From assembly GCA_947846985.1 (NCBI GenBank), contig CANTUZ010000025.1, positions 20,768,100 through 20,832,099 of the forward strand: a stretch of 64,000 nucleotides of DNA. The letters are read 5' to 3'. The stretch comes from Fratercula arctica (taxonomy: Eukaryota; Chordata; Aves; Charadriiformes; Alcidae). The notes below the pieces were generated by a model, which was not told the DNA's origin, did not search any database, and was given only the letters and a program-made list of their open reading frames with translations. The translations under genes were made by a program, and so were the position numbers. The first letter of the stretch is position 1. Each line of letters starts with the position of its first letter. Shown one piece after another: positions 1 to 10,137 of the stretch.

Positions 1-218
1 AGACGGTGCCCAATGTACGGACAGGACAGCAATACCACATAAACGCCCCAAAATAACCGTCTAACAAGTGATGTTAACATATCATAAGCCAATATCGCAC
101 AGGACAGTAAAATGATAATCCTCATCTCCCTCCCAGAGGCAACAAATATCATCACAGGAAGTGCATAAACCATATAGGAATTTACATAACACAGCCATGA
201 GAACAAACCAAGCAACAT
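1..218 (-). CDS. Partial hydrophobic ORF behind an ERVL-like primer-binding site
   Basis: Reading leftwards from an ATG at 218, 72 codons stay open to the window edge. The product is very hydrophobic, starting MLLGLFSWLCYVNSYMVYAL, with three stretches that could span a membrane. It lies about 95 bases downstream of the PBS at 314-333, where gag would normally begin, but it does not look like a gag matrix protein. I do not recognise it. It could be a leader ORF, a displaced envelope segment or chance. It continues outside the window. Confidence 0.4.
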   Translation of the reverse strand, partial: MLLGLFSWLCYVNSYMVYALPVMIFVASGREMRIIILLSCAILAYDMLTSLVRRLFWGVYVVLLSCPYIGHR

Positions 219-313
219 GCTGACCAGTGACTATTTACCTAATAAAATAAACGCATACAACAAATTCATTTTTTTCAAGCTCTAGTTGGATTCTGTCATT
301 ATCTCAACCCTTT

Positions 314-333
314 GAGCCCCACGTTGGGCGCCA
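314..333 (-). other. Primer-binding site, tRNA-Lys1,2 type
   Basis: The minus strand reads TGGCGCCCAACGTGGGGCTC, which fits the 3' end of tRNA-Lys1,2 as used by several retroviruses. It starts 8 bases after the LTR end at 342, so the LTR to its right is a 5' LTR on the minus strand. Confidence 0.85.
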
Positions 334-341
334 AAAAGGAC

Positions 342-687
342 TGTTGTGGTTTGGCCTCAGACGGCAACAAAGAACCACGTGCTGCTCGCTCGGGTCTTCC
401 CAATACGGGACGAATCAAAAGAGAAAGGGAAAACTCTTGGGTTGAGACAATGGCAGTTTAACAGAACAGCAGAGGGAACAAGAAAAAAAACAGCAATAAT
501 AACACGGATAGAGGAATAAACAAACACGATTACGGAACTGCCGCTCCCCGCCGCTCATCGACCGGACCCCGGACGCCCCAGCCCGCTCCAAACCCGACTT
601 CCTGCCCCCTCCCCCCGCTTAATCTCAGGGTGGGCATGGCTCACATGGCATGGAATACTTAACCCTGTCCCCGCCGGAACCAGGACA
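342..687 (-). repeat. 5' LTR of an ERVL-like provirus (minus strand)
   Basis: This 346-bp LTR reads TGTCCTGGTTCC at its 5' end and AACCACAACA at its 3' end on the minus strand, so it has TG...CA termini. It is directly followed by a PBS and by internal sequence running to the left edge. A related LTR lies at 34406-34770 in the opposite orientation, and the two share the GTATTCCATGCCATGTGAGC block and the terminal part. The TGTCCTGG start is typical of avian ERVL-like LTRs, from general knowledge. Confidence 0.85.
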
Positions 688-3600
688 AGAAGTTAAATTC
701 TTCACAAATAAAAGCTCTCGTGCTTCATGTTTTATTTGCAGCTCAACCTTCATTTAACTTTTTGATCTGCACTAATTCTAATAGTATGCATACACTGAAG
801 TGCTTCAGAACTTAGTTTAGCAATGTAAATCAAGATGGAGCCTGTTTTAGGCCAACTATTATTCAGCACATCTATTTTGAAATTATGTCTGAATTTAAGA
901 CATATTCTCTCATATAACCCTCACACATTCTTGAAAACTTCCTTGGTCTGAAAAAAATTTCAAAATTCATTAAGGACATTACAACTTCACTGTTGCAGAC
1001 CAAAACTTTCATTTTGACTAGAAGCCTGATAACAACAGAAAGCCAATCTACAGTTTATTACCAATAAATTGTTTTTCCAAACTTCATTGGTCCAGCGCAA
1101 CATCACTGAACCACCATTATAACATGTAACGATTTCAATTTGAACTTATAATGTCTAGAAAAATAAAAATTCAAATACAACATTACACATGCAGGTTTTT
1201 TAATAAAATATTCAAAGAATTAATATTGGCATAGTTCCAGACAGATAAAATCTATTGTAGTGAAGCAAACAGGACATCAAGTGAAAATCTGCCATGGAGT
1301 TTTCCACAAGAACTAAGAGAAGATGTTACATTTATTTTAACTATAAAATTTAATTACGAAGAACACAGCAGCCAGTTTGATTTAGACTGATATTTTCCAT
1401 CTGAAAGGGACTGAAGTGATCTGGACTCATGCTACTCCTCCAAAAACCTCATGGTATTTAGAAATTGCAAGAAAATCTCACTTGTATTTTAAGCAAGTGT
1501 CTGTACAAAGGCAGCATACTGCCTGGTTTCGTGGTTCTGGTTTTGCTTCTATCATATTTGAAGAACGAACACCAATATGTAAAAACCTAAGTCTGAATTC
1601 CCTAAATGCTCTAAGTTTTAAGATCTTACCTTCCCTTTTCCAATGATGTCTAGAAGTCTTCCTCAAGGGGCACATAGTATATTACAGCCATGCTTTACTG
1701 ACAAACTGAATGGCCAGTTTGTGTACCTCCATAAATCACAAGCCTTATACAAGTTTAGTATATAATCAATCTTTTTTCTATATAAGTATGTAAACTTTAT
1801 TGTTTCATGAAAATATGTAAATGTTATCAGATTTACCATAAAACAGCTTACTTAGGTTCAATTCCTTCACCACAAAGCACAGCTTATAAGCAGAAGCAAG
1901 AACCAAGACCAAAAATTCACTCACTGTAAGCTCAAAGTTCCCATTCATACTACATATTAGAGGCTACACAGGTGGCTTGCTTGGAAAGACCACTGTATTT
2001 CACCTCTATTCTTTCTTCTCCCTTCAACCGAGATACAACTCTGCAGTAAGAGAAGAAATGGTGCAAGACATTGTCCCCTTTTATATGGCATACTTAGAAA
2101 AAGTGGAACCACCAAGTACATGCCTTAAGAGCTTCAGAGCTTCTTCATTGCCAGCTCATGTTGAGCTTCTTGTCCACAAGCACCCCCAAGTCCTTCCTCT
2201 ATATATAGAGACACACAGAGTTTGATGTTTGTAAAGCTGTCACCGAAATGGGGAATGAAATTCCTAACACCAATGTAGTCTTAAGAAGCAGGCATTATTT
2301 TATTTGGCGCCAGAGACATGAGGGACCTCTCCACCTAACATGTCCACTGAATGCGAGATTCACAGAGACTTATAGCAATACAGAATATTCATGGTCATTA
2401 CTTTTCCCAGCACTCATTGCCATATTCATTACATTTCCAGAACTCATATCCATATTCATATCACCTTGGCACATGCGCATTAAGTCTGTTAGGGGCTTCA
2501 TGGTAGGTTTTGGGTGGTTCCTAGTGGTGTACAGTGGCTGGTTTGGCTGATAACAGAGGAATCTCTTTGTGTGGATTGGGGAAGATAAATGCAGAAGCTT
2601 TTGCAACTGCCCCATTTATTTTGCAAGCTTGTTATCAATCCCTCCAGTCTCTTCAAGGGCGTGGTATTCTTCGCAGTTTGTTCTGCACATTTACCTATTT
2701 ACCAGACTCTCAGTCCCTGGTTGTAACAATACGAATCATTGTATCTTTTCTACAGTGAAAAATTCTTTTACTGGTCTCACACAAAACCTTGTTACATTCA
2801 GGCTATTAGCCATCCCCTAGCCATTACACTAATGGTATTTTTGTTTGAATTATGGGAGTATTGTGAGTGGTGCACTAGGTAGCACACTATATAGGTTACA
2901 AGTTACAGTAGCATCTGTGGCAAAGGAAGACAGGACCACGAGGGAAAAATCATTTGTAAACAGCAAAAAGCCCCACCCAACATTAGAATAAAGTCATCTA
3001 GAAGAGCTAGCCTCTCAGAGTTACAAACCTTACTTGTCAGCCTGAACAACCCTAAAACAATACTCTCCTTTGCATCTGTGGGGGGGAAGCGTAGAGTGAC
3101 TATTTCAAAATTGAGCAAGTTCTTAAAGGCTTGCTTTGAATTTTGGGTATAGCACCTCTGCTTCACTGTGCATTAACTGACCAAGAAGGAGTAGGACGAA
3201 GAAAAAATTACAGAAGACGACAACTTTGAAAATCCAGTTATTAAAATTTATCCAAGTTACAAACATGTCTAGTGTGGGCATGCAAGCAAGCTAGCTAACA
3301 TTTGCAGTAGGTTCTTATTTCAGATGGGGAGAACGATTACAGTGACAGCATTTAGTGAAGCTAAGAAGGTATTGCATTGCCACAAATCAGCAATGAGTAA
3401 ATCTGAAATGTTTACCAACCTACTAAAAAGTCTCACCTGCATGACTTCCAAGTGCTCCTCTTCCTCTAGAACCAAGAAAAATACCAGACAGGTCTGTTTC
3501 TATGCTCATCTTTAATACCTGTAAGTAATACACAGTGTAGGGATATACTGTCTAAAATTAATATAATGAAATACTATGCTTAAAGCTAATACTATTTACT

Positions 3601-4285
3601 CCAAATAAACTCTACAGTACAAAAGGTGTAACAGGTTCTTCATAACTCCTACCTATGCTGTATTCGCATTTATACTATTTTTCAAAGAAGCTATCCATGT
3701 TCCATAACACAGATGAAGAACAGAAGCTGCTTCATAGCTTTCACCTTTATACTTGTAGTTCTCAGGGAGACACCAACCCAAAAAGAATGAGCAGATATAT
3801 GTTGTTCCCACACAAATCAGTCAACATAAAAAAAAATCCCTTACTCTCATCTTGTCCAAAGCCACTAGGAATGCCTCTAAAACCTCCCTTTTGCATACTA
3901 GCACCTTCTACAATGTTCCTTTCTTGAAAACCTGAAGCACAGCATAGCACACAACAACTTTGCCCAATTTTGTATGACTTTTATTTGTCAATTATCCTTC
4001 ACAGGCCTTATTTTATGAATTCCAATAAAAAGTACAGTAAAACTGATTTGTCTAAACATATGAAAAAAATGAAAAGAAGAAATAATTTTTTTCCCAAAAG
4101 TATGAAGAGAAAAAAGTATACTGCCCTCATGTACTATTGTTTCTTGCAAGAAGTAAAGAAACCATTAAGTCTTGAAGTATTTGACTTTACACATATATAC
4201 GCTATATAAGCTACTAGCTTTCCAAGTCTTCAGTTTTGATGCAGATCAGTTCAGTCATAGGACAACTGACAGCATTTGTACCTTC
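688..4285. other. 3.6-kb AT-rich stretch with no recognised gene
   Basis: Both strands were read. Short ORFs of 60-100 codons occur, but none resembles a known family, and none shows exon-like splice signals I could defend. No LINE or LTR termini were recognised. It is probably host intergenic or intron DNA upstream of the SLC38A9 exon. Confidence 0.5.
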
Positions 4286-4433
4286 TGTCACGAAACCTCA
4301 CAAAACAAAGACAGACAGATTGATTAACAAATTAAAACCGGGATTTATTTTCACAAGATGGTAACAAAATCAAACTAAGTTTTACTCTAACCAAAACTGC
4401 TTTGAGACTCTGAGAAACAATAACATCCACAGC
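4286..4433 (-). repeat. Possible 3' part of a class I-like LTR
   Basis: On the minus strand this segment contains an AATAAA and ends TTTCGTGACA, giving a TG start on the plus strand at 4286. This resembles the end of the LTR at 13554-14327. It lies where the 3' LTR of the env-bearing relic at 4826-9345 is expected, with a CR1 at 4434-4796 between them. The 5' part of the LTR is missing or destroyed, so the call is tentative. Confidence 0.35.
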
Positions 4434-4796
4434 TTGTAGTGAGGTGGGGGGGCAATCTCTTCTCCCAAGTAACAGCTGACAGGACAAGAGGAAATGGCCC
4501 CAAGTTGCACCAGGAGAGGTTTAGATTGGATAGTAGGAAAAAAATTTTCACTGAAAGGATTATCAAGCACTAGAACAGGCTGCCCAAGGAAGTGGTTGAG
4601 GCTTAGGTAAAAGTAAAATCACTAAACAGAAAGTTGGTTCTGTTTTACCTCAAACAGGACACCATCGCCGTAGGGGATTTAAAAGACATATAGATGTAGT
4701 ACTGAGGGACGCAGCTTAGTGGTATCTTGGCAGTGCTAGTTAACGGTTGGACTTGATGATCTTAAAGGTCTATTCCAACCAAAATGATTCTATGAG
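4434..4796 (+). mobile_element. CR1 LINE 3' fragment with a short foreign insert
   Basis: The sequence follows the CR1 3' part: CTTCTCCCAAGTAACAGCTG, then the GGACAAGAGGAAATGGCC block, and an end reading CCAACCAAAATGATTCTATG. It is 5' truncated, as is usual for CR1. Between about 4600 and 4664 the CR1 text is interrupted by a roughly 60-bp segment with 8-bp inverted ends (AGGTAAAA and TTTTACCT). A close copy of that segment occurs at 43839-43896. Confidence 0.85.
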
Positions 4797-4825
4797 TCCA
4801 TGATCGTTTCTCGCTTGTTATACAG

Positions 4826-5299
4826 CTATACTGGGATATCATGTACATGAACAGGTTCTAAGGGAGTATGTTTCACAACTGACTCAGATCTTACTATCAC
4901 GCACTTAATACAAATTAAAACTATCATAACTGCAATCATTATCAAAGATTGAAGGAGGCAGGTTAGCCACTCAGAAAGAAAAAATCCAAACATGTAAAAA
5001 ATTTTCCCCAACCAGTTCATTCCTAGTCCAGCAACGATCACTTCTGAATCTCTTGCTACTTTCTTCGTCTTGTTGATTTGGTCTTGAAGCAGCATTGATA
5101 CGTTCAGGATGTGGACACAACACTCATCCATTGACAGGTTCAGAACTCCACATACACCTTTCTCCTTCAACAGTATCAAATCTAATATGGCTCGGTTTTG
5201 AATGGTCGTCTTACTGGTATGTTGTAATTGATCATTTAAAAGCTTCAGACTATCAGACGTAGCATTGGCTGAAGCTGATAGTTGTAGGCTTAGATCCAA
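4826..5299 (-). pseudogene. env: Retroviral env transmembrane subunit (class I-like), fragment
   Basis: The 157-codon open frame has the order of a retroviral TM protein: a heptad region, then QNRAILDLILLKEKGVCG resembling the immunosuppressive segment, then a cysteine pair, then a hydrophobic anchor (roughly residues 100-133) and a cytoplasmic tail. The cysteine motif reads C-x9-CC rather than the common CX6CC. The frame is intact to its stop, but the SU part upstream (5300-6170) is broken, so the gene cannot make a whole envelope. It belongs to the relic that includes RT at 6170-6609 and gag to its right. Confidence 0.8.
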
Positions 5300-6170
5300 A
5301 ATGGCTTGTCAGTTTCATGCCGGGCAATTCCTACTCCAAATAATGATTTCATCCAGTACCCAATTCATGTTGGGGCTTCTTGCCATCCCTTGGTCTACGA
5401 TCACACCATTTGTGTGGGAAGGGCCCTTCCCGATAAATGGGGCAGAGGAAGAGCACGGCCAGCGTACAGGCTAGCCCAGAGATAGTTGAATGTAGCCGGG
5501 AATATAGGTGGCCGTCAGAGCATGCCCATACTAAGTTAGGGGGTGAAAGGACGGTGGATGCTTGGCATTAAGCTGATATTGTAGTAATAGAAGGGCAATA
5601 GCCTTTCTTACTGCAATCTAAGACAGAGAGTTTTGCATTATTGCACAAGCGTCGCTGTGTCAGGGCTCTCTTAACAGGAGGGTATAGCCATAGTAATGGC
5701 ATCTTATCAATGTCTTTGCATCCAATTTCGACTTGGCACTTCCAGAGAGGAGATTTTCTCACTGGGGGGGGATCTTATCCTTGTCCCTGTCCCAACTAGG
5801 TATATAGGTATATCTAGCCAAAAGTCAAACGAGTTTATCCCTTTCAGGTGTTTAATGCACCATGAAGCGTTTAAAGGTTCTGTATAATCATCAGTGCTCC
5901 ATTGAATATTATATTCGGTAGCTCCCCATGAAATGTAGAAGCATGGTACAGTACCAGTCACACTCAACCTCATGGCCTCAATAGGGGGTTGGAGGATATA
6001 ATTACATTTTGCATCCGATACTGAACTCGCATTTATCACACATGATGACCAACTATAGACAATATAAGTGTAGGCTTTGCCCTCAGGCCTTTTGAAATAC
6101 CAGCTATAATTTTTATATTGCTCCCATGGAACCTCAAGAGGGAGTGATATGTTATATGCGGATATGTGAT
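5300..6170 (-). pseudogene. env: Retroviral env surface subunit remnants
   Basis: The longest frame (6039-5707, 110 codons) includes CVINASS, CNYILQPP and SWGATEYNIQW. Upstream in another register it reads NISLPLEVPWEQYKNYSWYF and then KRPEGKAYTYIVYSWSS, so frameshifts are present. Cysteines and N-x-S/T sites fit a surface glycoprotein. The right edge near 6170 abuts RT directly, so the rest of pol (RT core, RNase H and integrase) has been lost between them. Confidence 0.65.
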
Positions 6171-6609
6171 GGCACTTCTATGGTGTCAAGAAGTTTAGCT
6201 AGGGCAATGGTAGGGGAGTGTTTATATCCCTGAGGTAGTCTATTAAAGGTATACTGCACTCCATCCCAAGTGAAGGCAAACTGGGGTTTATCCTCTTCTC
6301 TTAGGGGAATCATAAAAAAACATGTCCTTAATATCTAAAGTGGCCACCCATGGGTGAGCAGCTGCCTGGATTGCCATCAACACTGACATTATACTCAGGA
6401 CAGCAGCAGTTAAGGGAGTTAAGTGGAGTATTACTATTCAATTTTCTATAAGCAGTTGTTAAACGCCACTGTCCATCATGCTTACGGACTGGCCAAACTG
6501 GAGAACTGTATAGCAAGTGAGTGCGACTTATGATTTGCCTTTTCTCAAGATCTTTAATTACTTCTGTAATGCCCTGCTGTGCTGCAATTGGCAGAGGGCA
6601 TTGAGAAAC
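6170..6609 (-). pseudogene. pol: Retroviral reverse transcriptase, N-terminal part
   Basis: The minus strand encodes the RT fingers region, with SSPVWPVRKHDGQWRLT followed by a YRKLN motif. After disruptions it continues with PQFAFTWDGVQYTFNRLPQG, the conserved block before the catalytic motif. The frame stops before any YxDD box and runs into env sequence. The first 20 or so residues of the open frame (codons right of 6609) derive from the adjacent LTR. Class I-like by appearance; a search would settle this. Confidence 0.75.
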
Positions 6610-7255
6610 TGTTGCGGGCAGAGTGATTAACTTCACCCGTAAGAGAGAAGTAGTGAAATGTTTATTAATATAAAACATTGATTTAACAAAGTTAGTAGTG
6701 AATGTAACTGTTTTATGAGATTCGATGTAAGGCTACACTTGATTATTTACTGCATAGAGGACAGGGTCAGACAGAACTGTCAGGGAGACCCTCCCGTTGA
6801 GTCACGAGGTTCAGAAAGGGCCCCCTTGCTTTCTAAACTCCTTCTCAGAGAGGAGTCTAGGGGCGGCTGGATCCAGTCCTAGTCCCAGACTTGGTCAATG
6901 GTTTACGTCTAAAGGATTATATATGCGCAATCAATCCTTTATATCACTTAGCTAAGATTTCAAAGTTTAGCATGCTATTAGTCACTTACCGAGAATCTGT
7001 TGTGGCAAGGAATCGCTCAACCTCAAAGAGTAGAACCTTAAGCGAGTGTCCCCACTCAAGGGGAGATCCTGGCGTGCAGCCCGCTGCTGTGCAGGAGAGC
7101 TCAAAGGGTTCTTGGGCTGTCCGCTATTTATAGAGTAAGATAATTGACCTATAGTCATGGGAACAAAATATCTAGGTTCCCACGCCAGACAGTGTTTTGT
7201 CTGTGTTGCCAGACATTCCCCCAAAGTCCAGGTGCAACTCATCAAAACTGCCACA
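6610..7255 (-). repeat. Class I-like LTR lying between protease and RT
   Basis: The segment begins TGTGGCAGTTTTG and ends GCCCGCAACA on the minus strand, about 646 bp. It shares blocks with the LTR at 13554-14327: the CTATTTATAGAG promoter area and the CTCAAGGGGAGA...GTGCAGCC stretch. It separates the protease sequence on its right from the RT sequence on its left. No flanking duplication is visible (AGAAAC against GATGGT), so a deletion or recombination probably accompanied its arrival. Confidence 0.65.
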
Positions 7256-7720
7256 GATGGTTATGGCTTGAGCAGGAGCGGCGGGGAGGGGGAGAGCACA
7301 CTGCCACAGAAACGCTGGTTACTTTAGATTGTGGCAGAGTGTGAGCAAGCTGCAGGGTTCTAACATGGGTGGCTTCTGCCCCTCCACTTCCAAACCTCCA
7401 TATTTTGCCATTAGGTAGGCACCACCGCTTGCCTGGTAGTACATCAAATCCCAGTATATTTCCTGTATGAGGGCTTAGAGCCACCTCCACAACTGTCATT
7501 CTTTTCTCCCTGGGTAGCCAAAGTTGAATCCGAGCCAAAGGACATTTTTCTCTACACTCTTTACTCCTAAAATGTTTATAGATTTTTCTTGAGGGTTTAA
7601 TTCCTAATTCCTCAGCCTCTTGCTTATTTAAAATGCTAATTTGGGCCCCTGTATCAATTAAAAATATAAACTTAGCCGTCTTGGACCCACAGGAATATGT
7701 ATATAAGGTTCCCTATCAAG
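7256..7720 (-). pseudogene. pro: Retroviral protease
   Basis: The minus strand reads FLIDTGAQISILNKQEAEEL, with the DTGA active-site motif of retroviral aspartic protease. It continues in the open frame at 7538-7242 with HTGNILGFDVLPGKRWCLPN, the family's C-terminal block. The frame shifts between these parts and runs into the LTR at 7255. Gag lies upstream on its right. Confidence 0.75.
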
Positions 7721-7861
7721 GGACCATTGGCAGGAATTCAGCATGCAGAGTGGGAGGCTTCTAGTTTTTTAACTCTTGCAACTCCTCTCGCAGAGGTGTG
7801 AAATGGTTAAGTTTCCCTTCCTGAGGTTGCTGAAGCCTCCTTTTTTCCTTAGTTTTCCCCT

Positions 7862-9345
7862 CTAGCAATTCCACCAGTTTCCAGATCTGAGCCATGCAAC
7901 ACTGTTTCGGGGTACTCCTACTGCTAATGCTTTTCGCCAAAGGTTATTTCTTTCTAAATCGTAAATCCAATCTGATCTACACGGGAAAGGCTCAGATTCT
8001 GGGCATGGAGGCCAGTCGGGGTGGGGTTTGTGACTGGCTGGTCTCCTATTCTGTCTGCGCCACACCCGGATCAGTCCATCTCATCTCGAGCCCATAAATC
8101 GCTATATTGTGTAGCGTCTCTGCCCAAGTCAAAACATGCGTGGAGGGTGTGTGGTTGAGTGTCTCGCCAATTGTCCTCACTGCCTCTCTGAATCCTTTCT
8201 CTCAGGGACTGAACATGTATTTTTAAAGCATCCGGCAATCCCCTAATAAGAGGTTTAAGGTGGCTGGGGTCCATCGGTATCCCTTGCTGCCCTCTTTTGC
8301 ACTCCTTCCACTAGCTCTGACAACCCCTTTATTTTAATAGCAATAGGTTCCCCCCCCTTTGGGATCCAAACCCCCAGACCAATAAGCCACTCGGGATGTT
8401 ATTGTCTGGTTGCCCTCCGGTCTGTCACTCAGAAACACTCACAAATCCCAGAACCCTCTCGCTTCATCATTGCTCAACAGTATCCGATCATCCCCCTGTC
8501 AGAGAGAGATTCTCCACAAATACTCCATTTCCATCACTCCAGGTTTTTGCGAGAACATAGCTTGCAATTCGCTGAGCTTGGGTCCTGTCCAGGGAATTGT
8601 GCAGATTGTGGTTCAGGGGTCTCTGCCTTGCGGACCCATGTGTCTCTGTTTTAATAAGAGGTCGCAGGTCCCTTTCATCCGTTTCATCAGAACTATTTTT
8701 ATCAGGGTCTCCCCAGATGTCTCCATCCCAGTCCTTGGGACCTTTGCCTGCAATTAATTTTTGGATTTGGAAAATACTAGATTCTTTTTTTGCTTATGCT
8801 CACGTCATTTCAATGCTGCTTCACCTTTTGACCAAAATTACCACCACTGTGTAGGCGTAACAAGAGCTGTGGCAAGAACTTTTTTGTTGGGTCTTTGTTA
8901 GGTTTTTCAGGGACTTTTGTCAGATGTTATCTGATCTTTGCCAGGGCTTTGTCGGGGCGGGTGCATCTGCCACAACTTGTCAGTTTTCATAACGAGTACC
9001 TTAGGTAGTATTGCAATTTGTGCCCCCTATGGCGCAAGGATTTTAAAACCTGCCTTTCATATCTCTCAATTTCTATTTCATTATTACTCAGAATTGCTTA
9101 TTCTATTGCTTGGGACAGGCAGTGCCAAGTATTTAGTGTATTTTCATTTCTAACCCCCTTTTGTATTCACCCTCCTGATTGGGAGGCAGAGGAAGTAAAT
9201 AGCTACATGCATAAACAACCTATATCTCATTTTAGAATGGACAGCTTTAGGTGTTTACTAAGATCCAAGCAGTCCACTTCTATTGTCATTTACTCCTTAG
9301 TCTTCATTCCTCAACTGAACATCTGTCCTATCATCTTGTAACAAC
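7862..9345 (-). pseudogene. gag: Retroviral gag remnants (class I-like)
   Basis: Several frames add up to a gag. An N-terminal piece near 9000-9110 includes EIEIERYERQVLKSLR, a middle piece near 8580-8750 includes GDIWGDPDKN and AQRIASYVLAKTWSDGNGVF, and a C-terminal piece (8274-8071) includes LKPLIRGLPDALKIHVQSL. A further frame (8065-7862) is rich in W, P and basic residues. Stops and frameshifts separate the pieces. The gag assignment rests on context (directly upstream of protease on the same strand) and on the capsid-like helices. Confidence 0.6.
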
Positions 9346-9685
9346 AGAGAGCATCATCATCTAAATGAGACCAAATTCTCCTGCCACAACATCTGTAGCT
9401 CCTTCTCCACCAATGCTTGTTGCATACCAATTTATATGTATGCATCAGAAGACATATCCAAGTGCAAAAAAAATTAATCACATCTTAAAGGCTCACATGC
9501 AAAAGACAGTCTAGATCCATAAATTCTACAGACCTTAAATACAGCTTGTGGGTTACTTCGCAATTGCCAAAGAGTATACAGCAGCATCATCCCACAGCAC
9601 CATCAAAGTGTTGCTGTCTGCTTAGTCAAACAAGTCTAGCATTCCCCTACCATAATGGGCATCAATCCAAGAGATGCAGAAATGG
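9346..9685. other. Unassigned 340 bp
   Basis: This lies between the gag relic on the left and an ERVL-like LTR on the right. No coding or repeat signature was recognised. It may be decayed leader or 5' LTR of the class I-like relic, or host sequence. Confidence 0.4.
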
Positions 9686-10137
9686 AGCAGAATTTTTTCC
9701 CCATGGAAAGGACCCATGGTGGAGCAGGGGAAGAGTGTGAGGAGTCCTCCTCCTGAACAGGCAGGACTGTCAGAAACAAAGCGTAATGAATTGATTGCAA
9801 CTCCCATTCCTCCATCCCCCTCTGCCTCTTGGAGGGAGGAGGCAGAGAAAATATGAAGTGAAGTTGAGCCCGGGAAGAAGGGAGGGGTGGGGGGAAGATA
9901 TTTTAAGATTTGTTTTTATTTCTCATTATCCTACTCTGATTTGATTGGTAATTAATTAATTAAAGTTCCCCAAGTCTAGTCTGTTTTCCCATGATGGTAA
10001 ATGGTGAGTGATCTCCCTGTCCTTATCTCGACCCATGAGCCTTTCATTATATATTCTCTCCCCTTTCCAGCTGAGGAAAGGGAGTGATAGAGCGACATGG
10101 TGGGCACCTGGCATCCAGCCAAGGTCAACTCACCACA
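9686..10137 (+). repeat. ERVL-like LTR, 3' part
   Basis: The plus strand carries the 3' half of an ERVL-like LTR: GGAAAGGACCCATGGTGGAG, the GAGTGATCTCCCTGTCCTTA block, GGGAGTGATAGAGCGACATG and the end CAACTCACCACA. The same blocks occur at 17596-18133 and 43951-44754. The 5' half is absent here. No PBS follows the terminal CACA; the lysine-codon array begins immediately. Confidence 0.85.

Noticed and set aside
8955..8985. TGTGGCAGATGCACCC on the minus strand considered as another LTR start
   Set aside because: The following 400 bp read as gag, not as the LTR body; probably chance similarity.
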